Origin: Ignavibacteria bacterium RIFCSPLOWO2_12_FULL_56_21 | GTDB lineage: Bacteria > Bacteroidota > Ignavibacteria > UBA10030 | Length of the DNA: 44,621 nucleotides | Direction of reading: 5' to 3' | Assembly: GCA_001802945.1 (NCBI GenBank) | Contig: MHAK01000123.1 | Location: forward strand, 662-45,282 | Part shown: positions 31,272 to 39,851 of the stretch, piece after piece | Numbering within the stretch: position 1 is the first letter of the stretch | Layout: each line of letters opens with the position of its first letter | Program-made: the position numbers and the translations under genes | The notes under the pieces: generated by a model | Database searches by the model: none | What the model saw: the letters and a program-made list of their open reading frames with translations, nothing else | What the model was told of the DNA's origin: nothing

Positions 31272-31299
31272 TTGAAGTTGAACGAAAATGAGGTATATT
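31272..31299 (+). promoter_or_regulatory. msrA promoter, nearly leaderless
   Basis: TTGAAG (31272-31277), a 16-base spacer and TATATT (31294-31299). The msrA ATG is only 11 bases after the -10 box, so the transcript would begin about 4-5 bases before the start codon. This agrees with the lack of a ribosome site close to that ATG. Confidence 0.5.
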
Positions 31300-31310
31300 C
31301 ACTCGTAATT

Positions 31311-31823
31311 ATGGAAAATCGTGAACAAGCGGTGTTCGGCGCTGGATGTTTTTGGTGCGTTGAGGCGGTGTACGAACGAATTCCCGGCGTACTGTCCGTC
31401 GAAGCTGGTTACGCGGGAGGGAACACGACGAATCCGACGTATGAGCAGGTGTGCTTGGGCACAACAGGTCACGCTGAGGTTGCCCGGTTGACGTTCGACC
31501 CGGCGAAAGTAACCTATGCGCAGCTCCTCGAGCTTTTCTGGCAGGCTCATGATCCCACAACACTGAATCGCCAGGGAGCGGATGTCGGAACACAGTATCG
31601 GTCGGCTATCTTTACGTATACTGACGAACAACTGCGGCTTGCAGGGCGCTCAAAGACCGAAGCCCAGAAACACTTCAGGGACCCCATCGTTACGGAGATC
31701 CAGCCGCTGAAAGAATTCTTTCCGGCGGAAAATTACCACCAGGAGTACTACCGCAACAATCCGAACGCTCCGTACTGCATGTTTGTCATCCGTCCAAAAC
31801 TCAAAAAACTCCACCTCGAATGA
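31311..31823 (+). CDS. msrA: Peptide methionine-S-sulfoxide reductase
   Basis: A 170-residue enzyme that repairs oxidised methionine (S form). The active site is GCFWC (catalytic Cys13), preceded by AVFGAG. Further family stretches are AGYAGGNTTNPTYEQVCLGTTGHAE, in shorter form YEQVCLGTTGHAE (about 45-57), and VGTQYRSAIF (about 94-103). The end ENYHQEYYRNNP is typical. No MsrB domain is fused. ATG 31311 begins just before the core; the frame extends upstream, but the residues there are not family-like and overlap the promoter. The next gene overlaps its stop by four bases (ATGA). Confidence 0.96.
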   Translation: MENREQAVFGAGCFWCVEAVYERIPGVLSVEAGYAGGNTTNPTYEQVCLGTTGHAEVARLTFDPAKVTYAQLLELFWQAHDPTTLNRQGADVGTQYRSAIFTYTDEQLRLAGRSKTEAQKHFRDPIVTEIQPLKEFFPAENYHQEYYRNNPNAPYCMFVIRPKLKKLHLE

Positions 31824-33049
31824 TCGCCCGTTTGGCAATTCGATCTTTGCTCCCTGCCATTATTCCCCTCTTCATCATGACCGCCCAGACACCGTCAGCG
31901 ACGGCCCAGGATGTGGCCGACCGGTTCGACAAAGTAAAAGTCCGCGACGTTATTTCTCGTCGATTCACACAGCAAGAGATGTACGGATGGCTTACGCCCA
32001 TTGTTCAGGCTGGGACGGTACGGACAACGTCTGCGGGCACATCCGCCGAAGGGCGCACGATCAACCTCTACAGGTACGGCACCGGACCTGTCAAGGTCCT
32101 TCTCTGGTCGCAAATGCACGGCGATGAGTCGACAGCAACGATGGCGCTGCTGGACATCATGAGCTTTCTCCGTGCAGAACCCGGGCATCCCATTTCCCGC
32201 GCTGTTCGCGACCGACTGACTGTCCTGATGCTGCCAATGATCAACCCCGACGGTGCGGAGCGATTCACGCGGAGGACCGCCCAAGCGATCGACATGAACC
32301 GTGACGCGATGCGTTTTACGACGCCCGAAGCGCGGGTGTTGAAGTCGGTCCACGACGCTGAACGGCCCGACTTCGGGTTCAACCTTCACGACCAAGATAC
32401 GCGATATACCGTCGGCACGACACGACAGATTACGGCCATTGCATTGCTTGCGCCCGCGACAGATGAGACGCGGGCAGATAATGCCGTGCGGCTTCGCGCG
32501 AAGCGGGTCGCCGCAGGCGTGGCAACAGTCCTCGGGCGCTTCATTCCGGGGAAGGTGGCGAAGTGGGACGATACATTCGAGCCTCGGGCATTTGGCGACA
32601 ACATGCAGCGGTGGGAAACGAGTACCGTCCTGATCGAATCGGGAGGCTGGGCGGGTGATCCGGAGAAAATGCATCTCCGCAAGATGAATTTCGTCGCGCT
32701 GCTGTTCGCGCTTCATGAGATCGCGACCGGCTCCTATGAACGGAACGATCCCGCTCCATACGAGGCGCTTCCGTTCAACATGCGGCTGGCCTTCGACGTG
32801 ATCATTCGAAATGCGAAACTTCAGACCTCACCGGGAATTCCTGCGGCGATCGTCGACGTAGGCATAAACGTTACCCCCGGTACAGACTCGACGGAAGTCG
32901 TCGCTTCCGTTGAAGACATCGGCGACCTGAGCACGTACACGGCGTACAAAGTGTATGATGCCGCGGGCGCCGAGCTCGATGCCCGTCTCGTCATTCTTGA
33001 AAACAAGCTCACCGCAGAACAACTTAGATCACTTCTTCCACAAAACTGA
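31820..33049 (+). CDS. Exported M14-family zinc carboxypeptidase-like protein
   Basis: A 409-residue protein. A signal peptide (1-29, ending ATA) precedes an M14 peptidase domain (about 40-310). Zinc ligands are His100 and Glu103 in MHGDES and His191 in NLHDQ; the catalytic Glu is Glu274 in VLIESGG. INPDGAER and DMNRDA match the substrate-binding region. The C-terminal part (about 330-409) is a small beta-domain of unknown role. It probably cleaves peptides, or amide bonds of cell-wall fragments, in the periplasm. It is translationally coupled to msrA through an ATGA overlap. Confidence 0.88.
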   Translation: MIARLAIRSLLPAIIPLFIMTAQTPSATAQDVADRFDKVKVRDVISRRFTQQEMYGWLTPIVQAGTVRTTSAGTSAEGRTINLYRYGTGPVKVLLWSQMHGDESTATMALLDIMSFLRAEPGHPISRAVRDRLTVLMLPMINPDGAERFTRRTAQAIDMNRDAMRFTTPEARVLKSVHDAERPDFGFNLHDQDTRYTVGTTRQITAIALLAPATDETRADNAVRLRAKRVAAGVATVLGRFIPGKVAKWDDTFEPRAFGDNMQRWETSTVLIESGGWAGDPEKMHLRKMNFVALLFALHEIATGSYERNDPAPYEALPFNMRLAFDVIIRNAKLQTSPGIPAAIVDVGINVTPGTDSTEVVASVEDIGDLSTYTAYKVYDAAGAELDARLVILENKLTAEQLRSLLPQN

Positions 33050-33239
33050 GAATCGCTCTCGTTTCTCAAATTTGCGCATACCCCCCTTTTTCCGTAATTT
33101 TCATTCTTCTCCCCGCTCTTACCGAACGCTTACGTCTGAACACTGCCCGAGAGGAACTCCGATACCTTAGGAATCGTTTACGGAGTGCGGGTTGCTATCG
33201 GGTTGCGTGACGGCAGTAGAGGGGACGTCGAACGCAGCC

Positions 33240-33857
33240 ATGCTACCCATACTCCTTGCCCTACAGAGCGGCTCAGACCGCGACAAGCACCAAGAGTTCG
33301 AATCGGAAGCTCTTCCGCATATGGATCTCCTGTACAGTTTTGCTCTGCGAACCACGGGCAACGAAGACGACGCACGGGATCTTCTCCAAGAAACTTACCT
33401 TAAAGCTTACCGATTTTGGGACAAGTACGAGAAGGGGACAAACATCCGGGCGTGGCTGTTCCGGATCATGAAGAATTCCTACATCAACCGATACCGGAAA
33501 GAGACGCGCGAACCGGACACGGTCGATTATGAGAACGTCGAGAATTTCTATGATTCGATACGGGACGAATCGCGCGACAGTACCGACCTTCAGCATCGGA
33601 TGTTCGGCGGTCTCCTCGGAGACGAGGTCACGAGTGCGCTGCAAGAACTCCCCGACGATTTCCGGACGGTCGTCATACTCTGCGACATTGAAGGCTTGAC
33701 CTACGAAGAGATCGCTGAATTTCTGGATTGCCCCATCGGTACCGTAAGGTCAAGGCTTCATCGCGGAAGAAAGATGCTCCAAAAACAGTTGTTTGAGTAT
33801 GCCCGCGAGCGGGGATATATCGGCAAGGCCGATGGCGATGCCGGCCATACAGGATGA
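33240..33857 (+). CDS. ECF-family RNA polymerase sigma factor
   Basis: About 205 residues. Region 2 has EDDARDLLQETYLKAYRF and the NIRAWLFRIMKNSYINRYRK stretch that binds and melts the -10 element. Region 4 has LPDDFRTVVILCDIEGLTYEEI and the helix-turn-helix GTVRSRLHRGRKML. There is no region 1 or 3, as expected for an ECF sigma. The start is uncertain: ATG 33240 gives a normal N-terminus, while TTG 33192 would add 16 unlikely residues. It lies 31 bases before an anti-sigma gene. The 190-base spacer upstream holds no gene. Confidence 0.93.
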   Translation: MLPILLALQSGSDRDKHQEFESEALPHMDLLYSFALRTTGNEDDARDLLQETYLKAYRFWDKYEKGTNIRAWLFRIMKNSYINRYRKETREPDTVDYENVENFYDSIRDESRDSTDLQHRMFGGLLGDEVTSALQELPDDFRTVVILCDIEGLTYEEIAEFLDCPIGTVRSRLHRGRKMLQKQLFEYARERGYIGKADGDAGHTG

Positions 33858-33888
33858 ATATGTTCCACATTGAACGAGGATGCCCACC

Positions 33889-34716
33889 GTGACTTGTGCA
33901 GAAGTTCAGGATTTGATCGGCCCGATGCTGGATGGATCCGTCGCTGCGCAGACAAAATCTATCTTTTTCGACCACATAGGTTCCTGCGGTCGTTGCGGGA
34001 GGGCGTACGACCTTGAATATCTCGCAAAGATTCTCGTTCAGTCAAACGCACCTCGCGTGGAGACCCCCGCAGGCGTACGCGCCTCGATCCTTCGTGCGCT
34101 TACTGCAGAGCGATTGCAGGCTGGCGTCGGCGTGCGAGCGCGAGGCTGGTTCACCCGCGTCCCCGCTCCTGCGTACGCAGCCGTCCTCGGCGCGATACTG
34201 CTTGCCTACCTGGTGTTCCCTCTCCCCCCTTCTTCCGAAGACCTTCTTCGCCATGTCGGCGAACGCGACATCATGACGCAAGCGACGTCCAATCTTTCGC
34301 TCTTTCAGAATGGAAAGCTGATTCCCTCAATGACCTCCTGTTCGCCGGAAAGCGTCTACGGCTATCTGCTGTCCCAACGCGTTCCATTCAAGGTCAACGT
34401 TCGTCCCATCGAACAATGCGACGCGTATAGCGCCATCGTCAACGAGTATAACGGCGTCAAGCTTGCACATGTCGTCTACAAATTGAACAAAGATCTGCTG
34501 TATGTGTATCAGGTCAATAAGGACGAAACGGTGGGAGACGACGCGCACTTGTCGATGCCGGGAGCTGCGCGCCTGTCGTTGAAGAATACCGGCTGGTACA
34601 TCGACGAGCAACACCCGGATTTCAATGTGGTTTTGTGGGAAGAGAACGGCACGATCTGTGCCGCTGCATCAACGCTGAGCAAGGATAGGATGATGGCCGT
34701 TTTGGCCGTCAGGTGA
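33889..34716 (+). CDS. Membrane anti-sigma factor with zinc-finger N-terminus
   Basis: About 275 residues. GTG 33889 is chosen: GAGGA lies 8 bases before it and the protein then begins MTCAEVQDLIGPMLDG, the usual zf-HC2 opening. An ATG 9 bases earlier touches the ribosome site. The anti-sigma zinc motif is His-x3-Cys-x2-Cys (DHIGSCGRC). A single membrane helix (about 98-115, YAAVLGAILLAYLVF) leads to a periplasmic domain of about 160 residues. That domain has two cysteines in its first half and is not recognised; it may sense an envelope signal. It should hold the ECF sigma encoded just upstream inactive until it is cleaved or changes shape. Confidence 0.87.
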   Translation: MTCAEVQDLIGPMLDGSVAAQTKSIFFDHIGSCGRCGRAYDLEYLAKILVQSNAPRVETPAGVRASILRALTAERLQAGVGVRARGWFTRVPAPAYAAVLGAILLAYLVFPLPPSSEDLLRHVGERDIMTQATSNLSLFQNGKLIPSMTSCSPESVYGYLLSQRVPFKVNVRPIEQCDAYSAIVNEYNGVKLAHVVYKLNKDLLYVYQVNKDETVGDDAHLSMPGAARLSLKNTGWYIDEQHPDFNVVLWEENGTICAAASTLSKDRMMAVLAVR

Positions 34717-34731
34717 TCTTTGTTGTGCGGG

Positions 34732-35433
34732 TTATGTGCCAAAGTATAGTCGTTCCGCGAGTTGGAATGGGAGCCCAACTTCGCGGATTTTTTTTGCCGC
34801 TGCCTCAACGTCGTACGATATCCTGATATTCCGGTAAGAACCGTCCATTGTGTCGAAAATGCCATAGCTCGCATCAGGGCTGCCGTCCCGCGGCTGCCCG
34901 ACGGATCCGACGTTTACAATGTACCGGCGCCGGGAATCAATAACCTCTGCGGGTCCCGCTTCGCCATAGATTATTGGACGGTGCGTGTGTCCTATGAAGC
35001 ATATACGTTGTGTGAAATGAGGAAATGCGTCTCTTGCATCGGCGTCGTCCATAAGATACATCCACGAGGCGGGACTCAGCGGAGTTGCGTGCACGAAAAG
35101 CGCTTCCCCCTCTGTGTGAAAATAGGAAAGCGTGGTAAGATAGGTTTTCCGGTCCAGGCTGAGAGCTGCAGCCGTCCACCCGGCCGATGCTTTCGCCAGG
35201 GGTGTAAAATGCTGTGCGATGGACGCATCAACGGCTGCGGCGTCATGGTTACCCAGAAGAACAATCTGGGCGATCGCCCTGACCCGGTCGACGCACTCGT
35301 TCGGGCTCGCACCGTACCCGACAACGTCACCGAGACAGATTACCCGTTCTGCGCGTTCCGCCCGGATAGACCGTTCAACTGCTTCAAGAGCTTCGAGGTT
35401 GCCGTGGATGTCCGAAATGACCGCGATGCGCAC
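34732..35433 (-). CDS. Calcineurin-like metallophosphoesterase
   Basis: A 233-residue enzyme of the YfcE/Metallophos_2 type. Metal-binding motifs occur in order: ISDIHGN (Asp8, His10), GDVVGYG, LGNHD and, near residue 150, GHTHRP. The NVGSVGQPRDG stretch near the C-terminus is typical of the group. It would hydrolyse phosphodiesters or phosphomonoesters with two metal ions; the substrate is unknown. It starts one base after the stop of the preceding gene, and its own stop lies 15 bases from that of the convergent anti-sigma gene. It is last in a three-gene operon. Confidence 0.92.
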   Translation of the reverse strand: MRIAVISDIHGNLEALEAVERSIRAERAERVICLGDVVGYGASPNECVDRVRAIAQIVLLGNHDAAAVDASIAQHFTPLAKASAGWTAAALSLDRKTYLTTLSYFHTEGEALFVHATPLSPASWMYLMDDADARDAFPHFTQRICFIGHTHRPIIYGEAGPAEVIDSRRRYIVNVGSVGQPRDGSPDASYGIFDTMDGSYRNIRISYDVEAAAKKIREVGLPFQLAERLYFGT

Positions 35434-35434
35434 G

Positions 35435-36709
35435 TCAGGTCTTTTGCTGCTTCTTTTTTGCCGCCGGGAAGAGAATGTTGTTCAGGATCAGCCGGTATCC
35501 GGGGGAGTTCTTGTGGAGCGAAAGGTCGGTTGGCGGATCGCCAACAGCATGTTGGTAATCCTCCGGATCGTGTCCTCCGAACCATGTAAAGGTGCCGCGA
35601 CCGAAATTGCCGTGGATATACCTGACCTCTTCCGTCCCCTCGCGTTCCGCGAGCGTTACGACCGTCCGCTTGATCAGGCTCTTCTTGAACGCCGTCGTCT
35701 GACCCATGAACCCTTTCACGATCGACACGTGGTTTTGCGTCAGCATTGTTGGGACGGGATCGTGCTTCGCGGAAAATTCGAAGAGCGTGAAGAAATCGGT
35801 CGTCTGATCACGCAAGGGGGGTGGGTCGGACGACGGAATGTCGATGTCCGAGTACTCGTACCGATATGCGTTCATGTCCAGCTTGAAATTCTCAAACGCA
35901 AATGCCTTGCTGAAATCGAGCCTTGCCTGCGCACTACGGTCGGGCGGATCGCCGTCGAACATGACGTCGCAGATGTCCACACCCTCTGCCGCCAGAGCGA
36001 TGTCATACGAGTCGGTCGCTGAACACATCGCGAACATGAACCCTCCATTACCGACGAAGTCTTTGATCGCACGGGCGACCGCCTTTTTTTCTTCTCCAAC
36101 TTTCGAATACCCGAGACGCTTCGCTTCACGTTCATACATAGACTGCTGTTCGACATACCACTGCGCCGTCCGGAAATTTGCGTAGAATTTACCGTACTGA
36201 CCGGTGAAGTCTTCGTGATGGAGGTGGAGCCAGTCGTAGTCCGACAGTTTCCCGCCGAGAACCTCTTCATCCCACACTTTTGTATACGGAATCTCGGCAT
36301 ACTCGAGCGCCAATGTCACCGCGTCGTCCCACGGTTTGAAGTCCGGAGGGACATACACCGCGATCCTCGGCGCTTTTTCCAGTCGCACCACGTCCGTGTT
36401 CGCCTCCTCCCGTTGCACGTTCGAGAACACCTGCGCAGCTTCGGCAGCGCTCAGCGGCTCGAAGGCGATTCCGCGAATTCGGCATTCACGCGCCACGACC
36501 TCGCTGTATTCAAGCAGGAACGAGCCGCCCCTGTAGTTGAGCAGCCAGTCGACCTGGCCGTTCTTCTCAAGGACCCAGTACGCCAGTCCATACGACTTCA
36601 AATGGTCCGTTTGGCTCAAGTCCATGGGAACAAGCATTCGTGTCTGGCCCTGCACGCATACGAGCGCATTCGCGAATACCACGGCCACCAGCATCGCCCT
36701 CTTTGTCAC
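35435..36709 (-). CDS. Conserved FCB exported protein (mislabelled asparagine synthetase B)
   Basis: A 424-residue protein. GTG 36709 overlaps the previous stop as GTGA, follows GGAGA by about 7 bases and gives a signal peptide (VTKRAMLVAVVFANALVCVQ). The mature part is very conserved in Bacteroidota/Chlorobiota as I recall it: LVPMDLSQTDHLKSYGLAYW, the HLHHEDFTGQYGKF stretch, GFMFAMCSATDS, HGNFGRGTFTWFGGHDPEDY and a basic PAAKKKQQKT end. Databases often call it asparagine synthetase B. That name is not supported, because neither a Cys-nucleophile glutaminase start nor an SGGxDS pyrophosphate loop is present. HHED and the final HDPEDYQH suggest metal binding or a glutamine-amidotransferase-like (ThuA) fold. 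Role unknown. Confidence 0.85.
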   Translation of the reverse strand: MTKRAMLVAVVFANALVCVQGQTRMLVPMDLSQTDHLKSYGLAYWVLEKNGQVDWLLNYRGGSFLLEYSEVVARECRIRGIAFEPLSAAEAAQVFSNVQREEANTDVVRLEKAPRIAVYVPPDFKPWDDAVTLALEYAEIPYTKVWDEEVLGGKLSDYDWLHLHHEDFTGQYGKFYANFRTAQWYVEQQSMYEREAKRLGYSKVGEEKKAVARAIKDFVGNGGFMFAMCSATDSYDIALAAEGVDICDVMFDGDPPDRSAQARLDFSKAFAFENFKLDMNAYRYEYSDIDIPSSDPPPLRDQTTDFFTLFEFSAKHDPVPTMLTQNHVSIVKGFMGQTTAFKKSLIKRTVVTLAEREGTEEVRYIHGNFGRGTFTWFGGHDPEDYQHAVGDPPTDLSLHKNSPGYRLILNNILFPAAKKKQQKT

Positions 36710-38547
36710 AGGGTATCTCCTCTCAGCGATCGGATACGTTTTCGCACTTCCTCCGTGTACAGCGAGTGCGGAAACACTTCGAGGAACCGTTCGTATTCGC
36801 GCACGGCTCTTGGGGTGTCTCTGAGAATGGTTTCGCAAATCTCGGCGAATCGGAATTGTGCGCGGTCCCGAACAATGCTCGACGGCATCTCCGATACGAT
36901 CTTCTGCAACACCTGCAGGGCATTGAGCGGTTTGCCCAACGCGACGTGCAACTCCGCAGACTGTATCATGGCGTCGTCGGCCAGCAATGCTTGCGGGGCA
37001 GTTCGGAGGATCTCTTCAAACCGTACAAGGGCTTCACTGTGCTTGCGCTGCCGCACGAGAATCTCTGCCCGCACGTAGGCTTCCAGCGCATCCTTGTTCG
37101 CGTTGTTCTCAGCAATGAAGTACTGCAGTGAAAGAGCGTCGTTGGCCAGGTCCCGATCGACCGCCGATGTCAGCGGCGCGAGCAATGCGAGCGCTGTATC
37201 GAAGAGTGTCCCGTAGTATGCTATCTGAGCATTGCGGAATGAGCCCCGATCACGCGTCTCTTGAGGCGCCCCGGCCGGCATGCTTTTCAGAATTTCACGT
37301 GCGGTAACAAGGTCGTTCTTTGCCACGGCAACATCGGAGGAGAGAAGGATGGATTCAGCCACAAGTGCGCCCGCACGGGACTCCCGGCGGATGGAGGCAA
37401 ACGCGGTGAGCGCTCCATCAAGGTCGAACAGACGCGTGTATTTCACGAAGCCGATCCTGAACATGGACTGAAACGCAGGTTCTGTGTTGGGATAGTCGCG
37501 CACGATCTCTTCGTAGAGCGCAACCGAACGGTCGATAGAAATGTAGGACTCTGCGATTGAAGCGCCGGACGCCGGCTCGACAGGCCGCACGGAATCCGCG
37601 GCGCTGAGTTCTTCCACCGCACGTGCATAGCCGAACCGAGCATACGGATGTGTCGGCGCGCTCGCATAGTTATCGAGGATCTCCTTGTAGGCAGCCGCGG
37701 CAATGCGGTACGAACCCTCGCGGGCAGAGCGTTGTGCAAAATTGTAGAGCTCGCTGCCGTTTGCCCTGGCGACCCGGTCTATGACGCGGTAGTGCTCCAG
37801 CGCTGCGTCATAATCCCCCTGTTCCATGGCCAACCATGCGAGCAACGTCCTGACCGGAATATCGTTTGGAGAACGTTTTACTTCCAACGCCACGGTTGCG
37901 CGCGCGGCGGTCAGTCCATCCTGACGCAGAGTAAACGAGGCAATGCGGGATTGGATATAGCCGAGTTGTTGCGGCGCGGACCGAAGAAGCCGGAGGTATT
38001 CCTCCACGGCTCCGCGGTAGTCCTGCGTGGCCGATCGGAGAAGCGCCAAATCTTCTACGAATTCCACGGGATTTCCCGTCGCGACCCTGCCCCTCGTGTA
38101 CATGGCAATGGCCTTGTCATACAGTCGCCGCTCCATCATCTGCTGGGCAATGAGCGCATAGATTTGACGTATCTTTGGTTGTTCGTTGATGGCGGCGTTC
38201 CACAGGGCGGCTGCCTGCACCGTGTCTCCCCGATCGTAATACAACCCGCCGAGTTGAGCCGTCAGAAGCACGTCGCCCGGGCGGAACGCGCGCCGTCGTT
38301 CAACCAAACGGATAGCCTTGTCGTACTCTTTCAACTGGACGTACGCACGCCGAAGGGCTTCAAAGAACACATAGTTCGTCGAGTCGGATTGCACGAGCTG
38401 CTCATAGATGATCGACGCCTGCTCGATCTCGCCGGCCTGCTCAAGCGATTGTGCAAGCTGCAGTTTTCGGGTCTGGTCCGGGTCCTGAGCTACCAGGACG
38501 GACAATGCTCCTGCGATCAGAAACGTAACAGCTGTAAGCGCTCTCAT
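36706..38547 (-). CDS. Exported TPR protein
   Basis: A 613-residue protein with a signal peptide (1-20, ending VLVAQ). The rest is mostly helical TPR repeats, clearest near 30-130 (EQAGEIEQASIIYEQLVQSD, AYVQLKEYDKAIRLVERRR), around 160-290, and near 490-600 (RQRKHSEALVRFEEILRTAP, PRAVREYERFLEVFPHS). Such solenoids bind proteins in the periplasm, as YbgF- or BamD-like factors do. No catalytic domain was seen. It is first in the operon and overlaps the next gene by four bases, so it and the conserved unknown product probably act together. Confidence 0.87.
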   Translation of the reverse strand: MRALTAVTFLIAGALSVLVAQDPDQTRKLQLAQSLEQAGEIEQASIIYEQLVQSDSTNYVFFEALRRAYVQLKEYDKAIRLVERRRAFRPGDVLLTAQLGGLYYDRGDTVQAAALWNAAINEQPKIRQIYALIAQQMMERRLYDKAIAMYTRGRVATGNPVEFVEDLALLRSATQDYRGAVEEYLRLLRSAPQQLGYIQSRIASFTLRQDGLTAARATVALEVKRSPNDIPVRTLLAWLAMEQGDYDAALEHYRVIDRVARANGSELYNFAQRSAREGSYRIAAAAYKEILDNYASAPTHPYARFGYARAVEELSAADSVRPVEPASGASIAESYISIDRSVALYEEIVRDYPNTEPAFQSMFRIGFVKYTRLFDLDGALTAFASIRRESRAGALVAESILLSSDVAVAKNDLVTAREILKSMPAGAPQETRDRGSFRNAQIAYYGTLFDTALALLAPLTSAVDRDLANDALSLQYFIAENNANKDALEAYVRAEILVRQRKHSEALVRFEEILRTAPQALLADDAMIQSAELHVALGKPLNALQVLQKIVSEMPSSIVRDRAQFRFAEICETILRDTPRAVREYERFLEVFPHSLYTEEVRKRIRSLRGDTL

Positions 38548-38672
38548 TGTTCAATCAATATATCAAAAAGACGAGGGGCTGTCCACCGCCGTTCCGTCGC
38601 CTTGACTACCCCTGCGAATTTGGGTACATTGTTGCTATCGAGTCCGGCCGGACGGTCGGACTTTCGTGTTGA

Positions 38673-39827
38673 ATGGCCTCCCGCCCGCAGCATATCGCGA
38701 TCCTCGGCGCCACCGGATCCATCGGTCGGAATAGCCTCGAGGTAATCCGCAGTCTCCCCGATCGTTTCCGCGTCACGTACCTCACGGCGAATACGAATAT
38801 CGATCTTCTGCGGGAACAGATCGCGGAATTTCATCCGCTCGGCGTTGCTGTACTCAATGAGCGTCAGGCAGACAAGCTGCGCTCTATGGTTGGCGGGTCC
38901 GTGGAAGTCCTGGCGGGAGAACAGGGGGTCATGGAGGTCGTTCGTCGCGATGACGTCGACATAGTGATCTCTTCGCTCGTGGGATTTGCGGGCGTGCGTC
39001 CCACCGCGGAGGCTATCCGTCATCGGAAACACATCGCCCTCGCGAACAAAGAAACACTTGTTGCCGCGGGATCGTATATCACCGGGCTTGTTGCGGAGTA
39101 TGGCGTGCGCCTGATCCCCGTCGACAGCGAGCACAGCGCCATACTGCAATGCCTCGCGGGGGAGCAACAAAACCAAGTTACGCGCCTTATTTTGACCGCG
39201 TCCGGCGGGCCCTTCTTGCATACGCCGGCCGACACGTTTTCGAACATTACCGTGGACGATGCGCTTCGTCACCCGAACTGGAAGATGGGAAGCAAGGTGA
39301 CGATTGATTCGGCGACGTTGATGAACAAGGGTCTGGAGGTGATTGAGGCACATTGGCTTTTCCGTCTTCCGCCGGAGAAGATCGACGTCGTCATTCATCC
39401 TCAGTCCATCATTCATTCGATGGTGGAATTCGTCGACGGTTCGATCAAGGCGCAATTGGGATTGCCCGACATGAAGCTCCCCATTCAATACGCGCTGACG
39501 TTTCCCGAACGCGTGTTCTTGAACGGCGGGAGGTTGTCATTCCCGAAACTGGAGCGCATGACGTTCTTTGAGCCCGACCTCGTACGATTCCCCGCGCTGC
39601 CGATTGCCTATGAGGCGCTGGCGTCAGGCGGAACCGCTCCCGCCGTCCTGAATGCCGCGAATGAGATCGCGGTCGGCGCATTTCTGGACAAACGAATTGG
39701 CTTCACGGCGATTGCCGGGATCATACGGCAGTCGCTCGATCGTCACACGATCCACGCATCTCCAGAATTTGAGCACATCCTGGAAGCCGACGCCTGGGCA
39801 CGCACGACGGCAATGTCGATGGTGTAG
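38673..39827 (+). CDS. dxr: 1-deoxy-D-xylulose 5-phosphate reductoisomerase
   Basis: A 384-residue enzyme that converts DXP to methylerythritol phosphate, the committed step of the MEP isoprenoid route. The NADPH-binding start is IAILGATGSIGRNSLEV. The metal and substrate region is LANKETLVAAG, PVDSEHSAI (Asp, Glu ligands) and SGGPF. The flexible loop and later stretches are HPNWKMGSKVTIDSATLMNKG and VIHPQSIIHSMVEF. Length is normal. A perfect 12-bp palindrome GTCCGGCCGGAC lies about 20 bases upstream. rseP follows by 24 bases, an order found in many bacteria. The call is secure. Confidence 0.97.
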   Translation: MASRPQHIAILGATGSIGRNSLEVIRSLPDRFRVTYLTANTNIDLLREQIAEFHPLGVAVLNERQADKLRSMVGGSVEVLAGEQGVMEVVRRDDVDIVISSLVGFAGVRPTAEAIRHRKHIALANKETLVAAGSYITGLVAEYGVRLIPVDSEHSAILQCLAGEQQNQVTRLILTASGGPFLHTPADTFSNITVDDALRHPNWKMGSKVTIDSATLMNKGLEVIEAHWLFRLPPEKIDVVIHPQSIIHSMVEFVDGSIKAQLGLPDMKLPIQYALTFPERVFLNGGRLSFPKLERMTFFEPDLVRFPALPIAYEALASGGTAPAVLNAANEIAVGAFLDKRIGFTAIAGIIRQSLDRHTIHASPEFEHILEADAWARTTAMSMV

Positions 39828-39851
39828 TCACAATCATTCATACTAACCTGC

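Noticed and set aside
35435-36709. Asparagine synthetase B as product name
   Set aside because: There is no N-terminal nucleophile Cys after a start Met and no SGGxDS loop, and a signal peptide is present.
38642-38653. GTCCGGCCGGAC palindrome before dxr as an operator
   Set aside because: A 12-bp palindrome of only G/C-rich steps is not rare at this base composition, and there is no second copy near.
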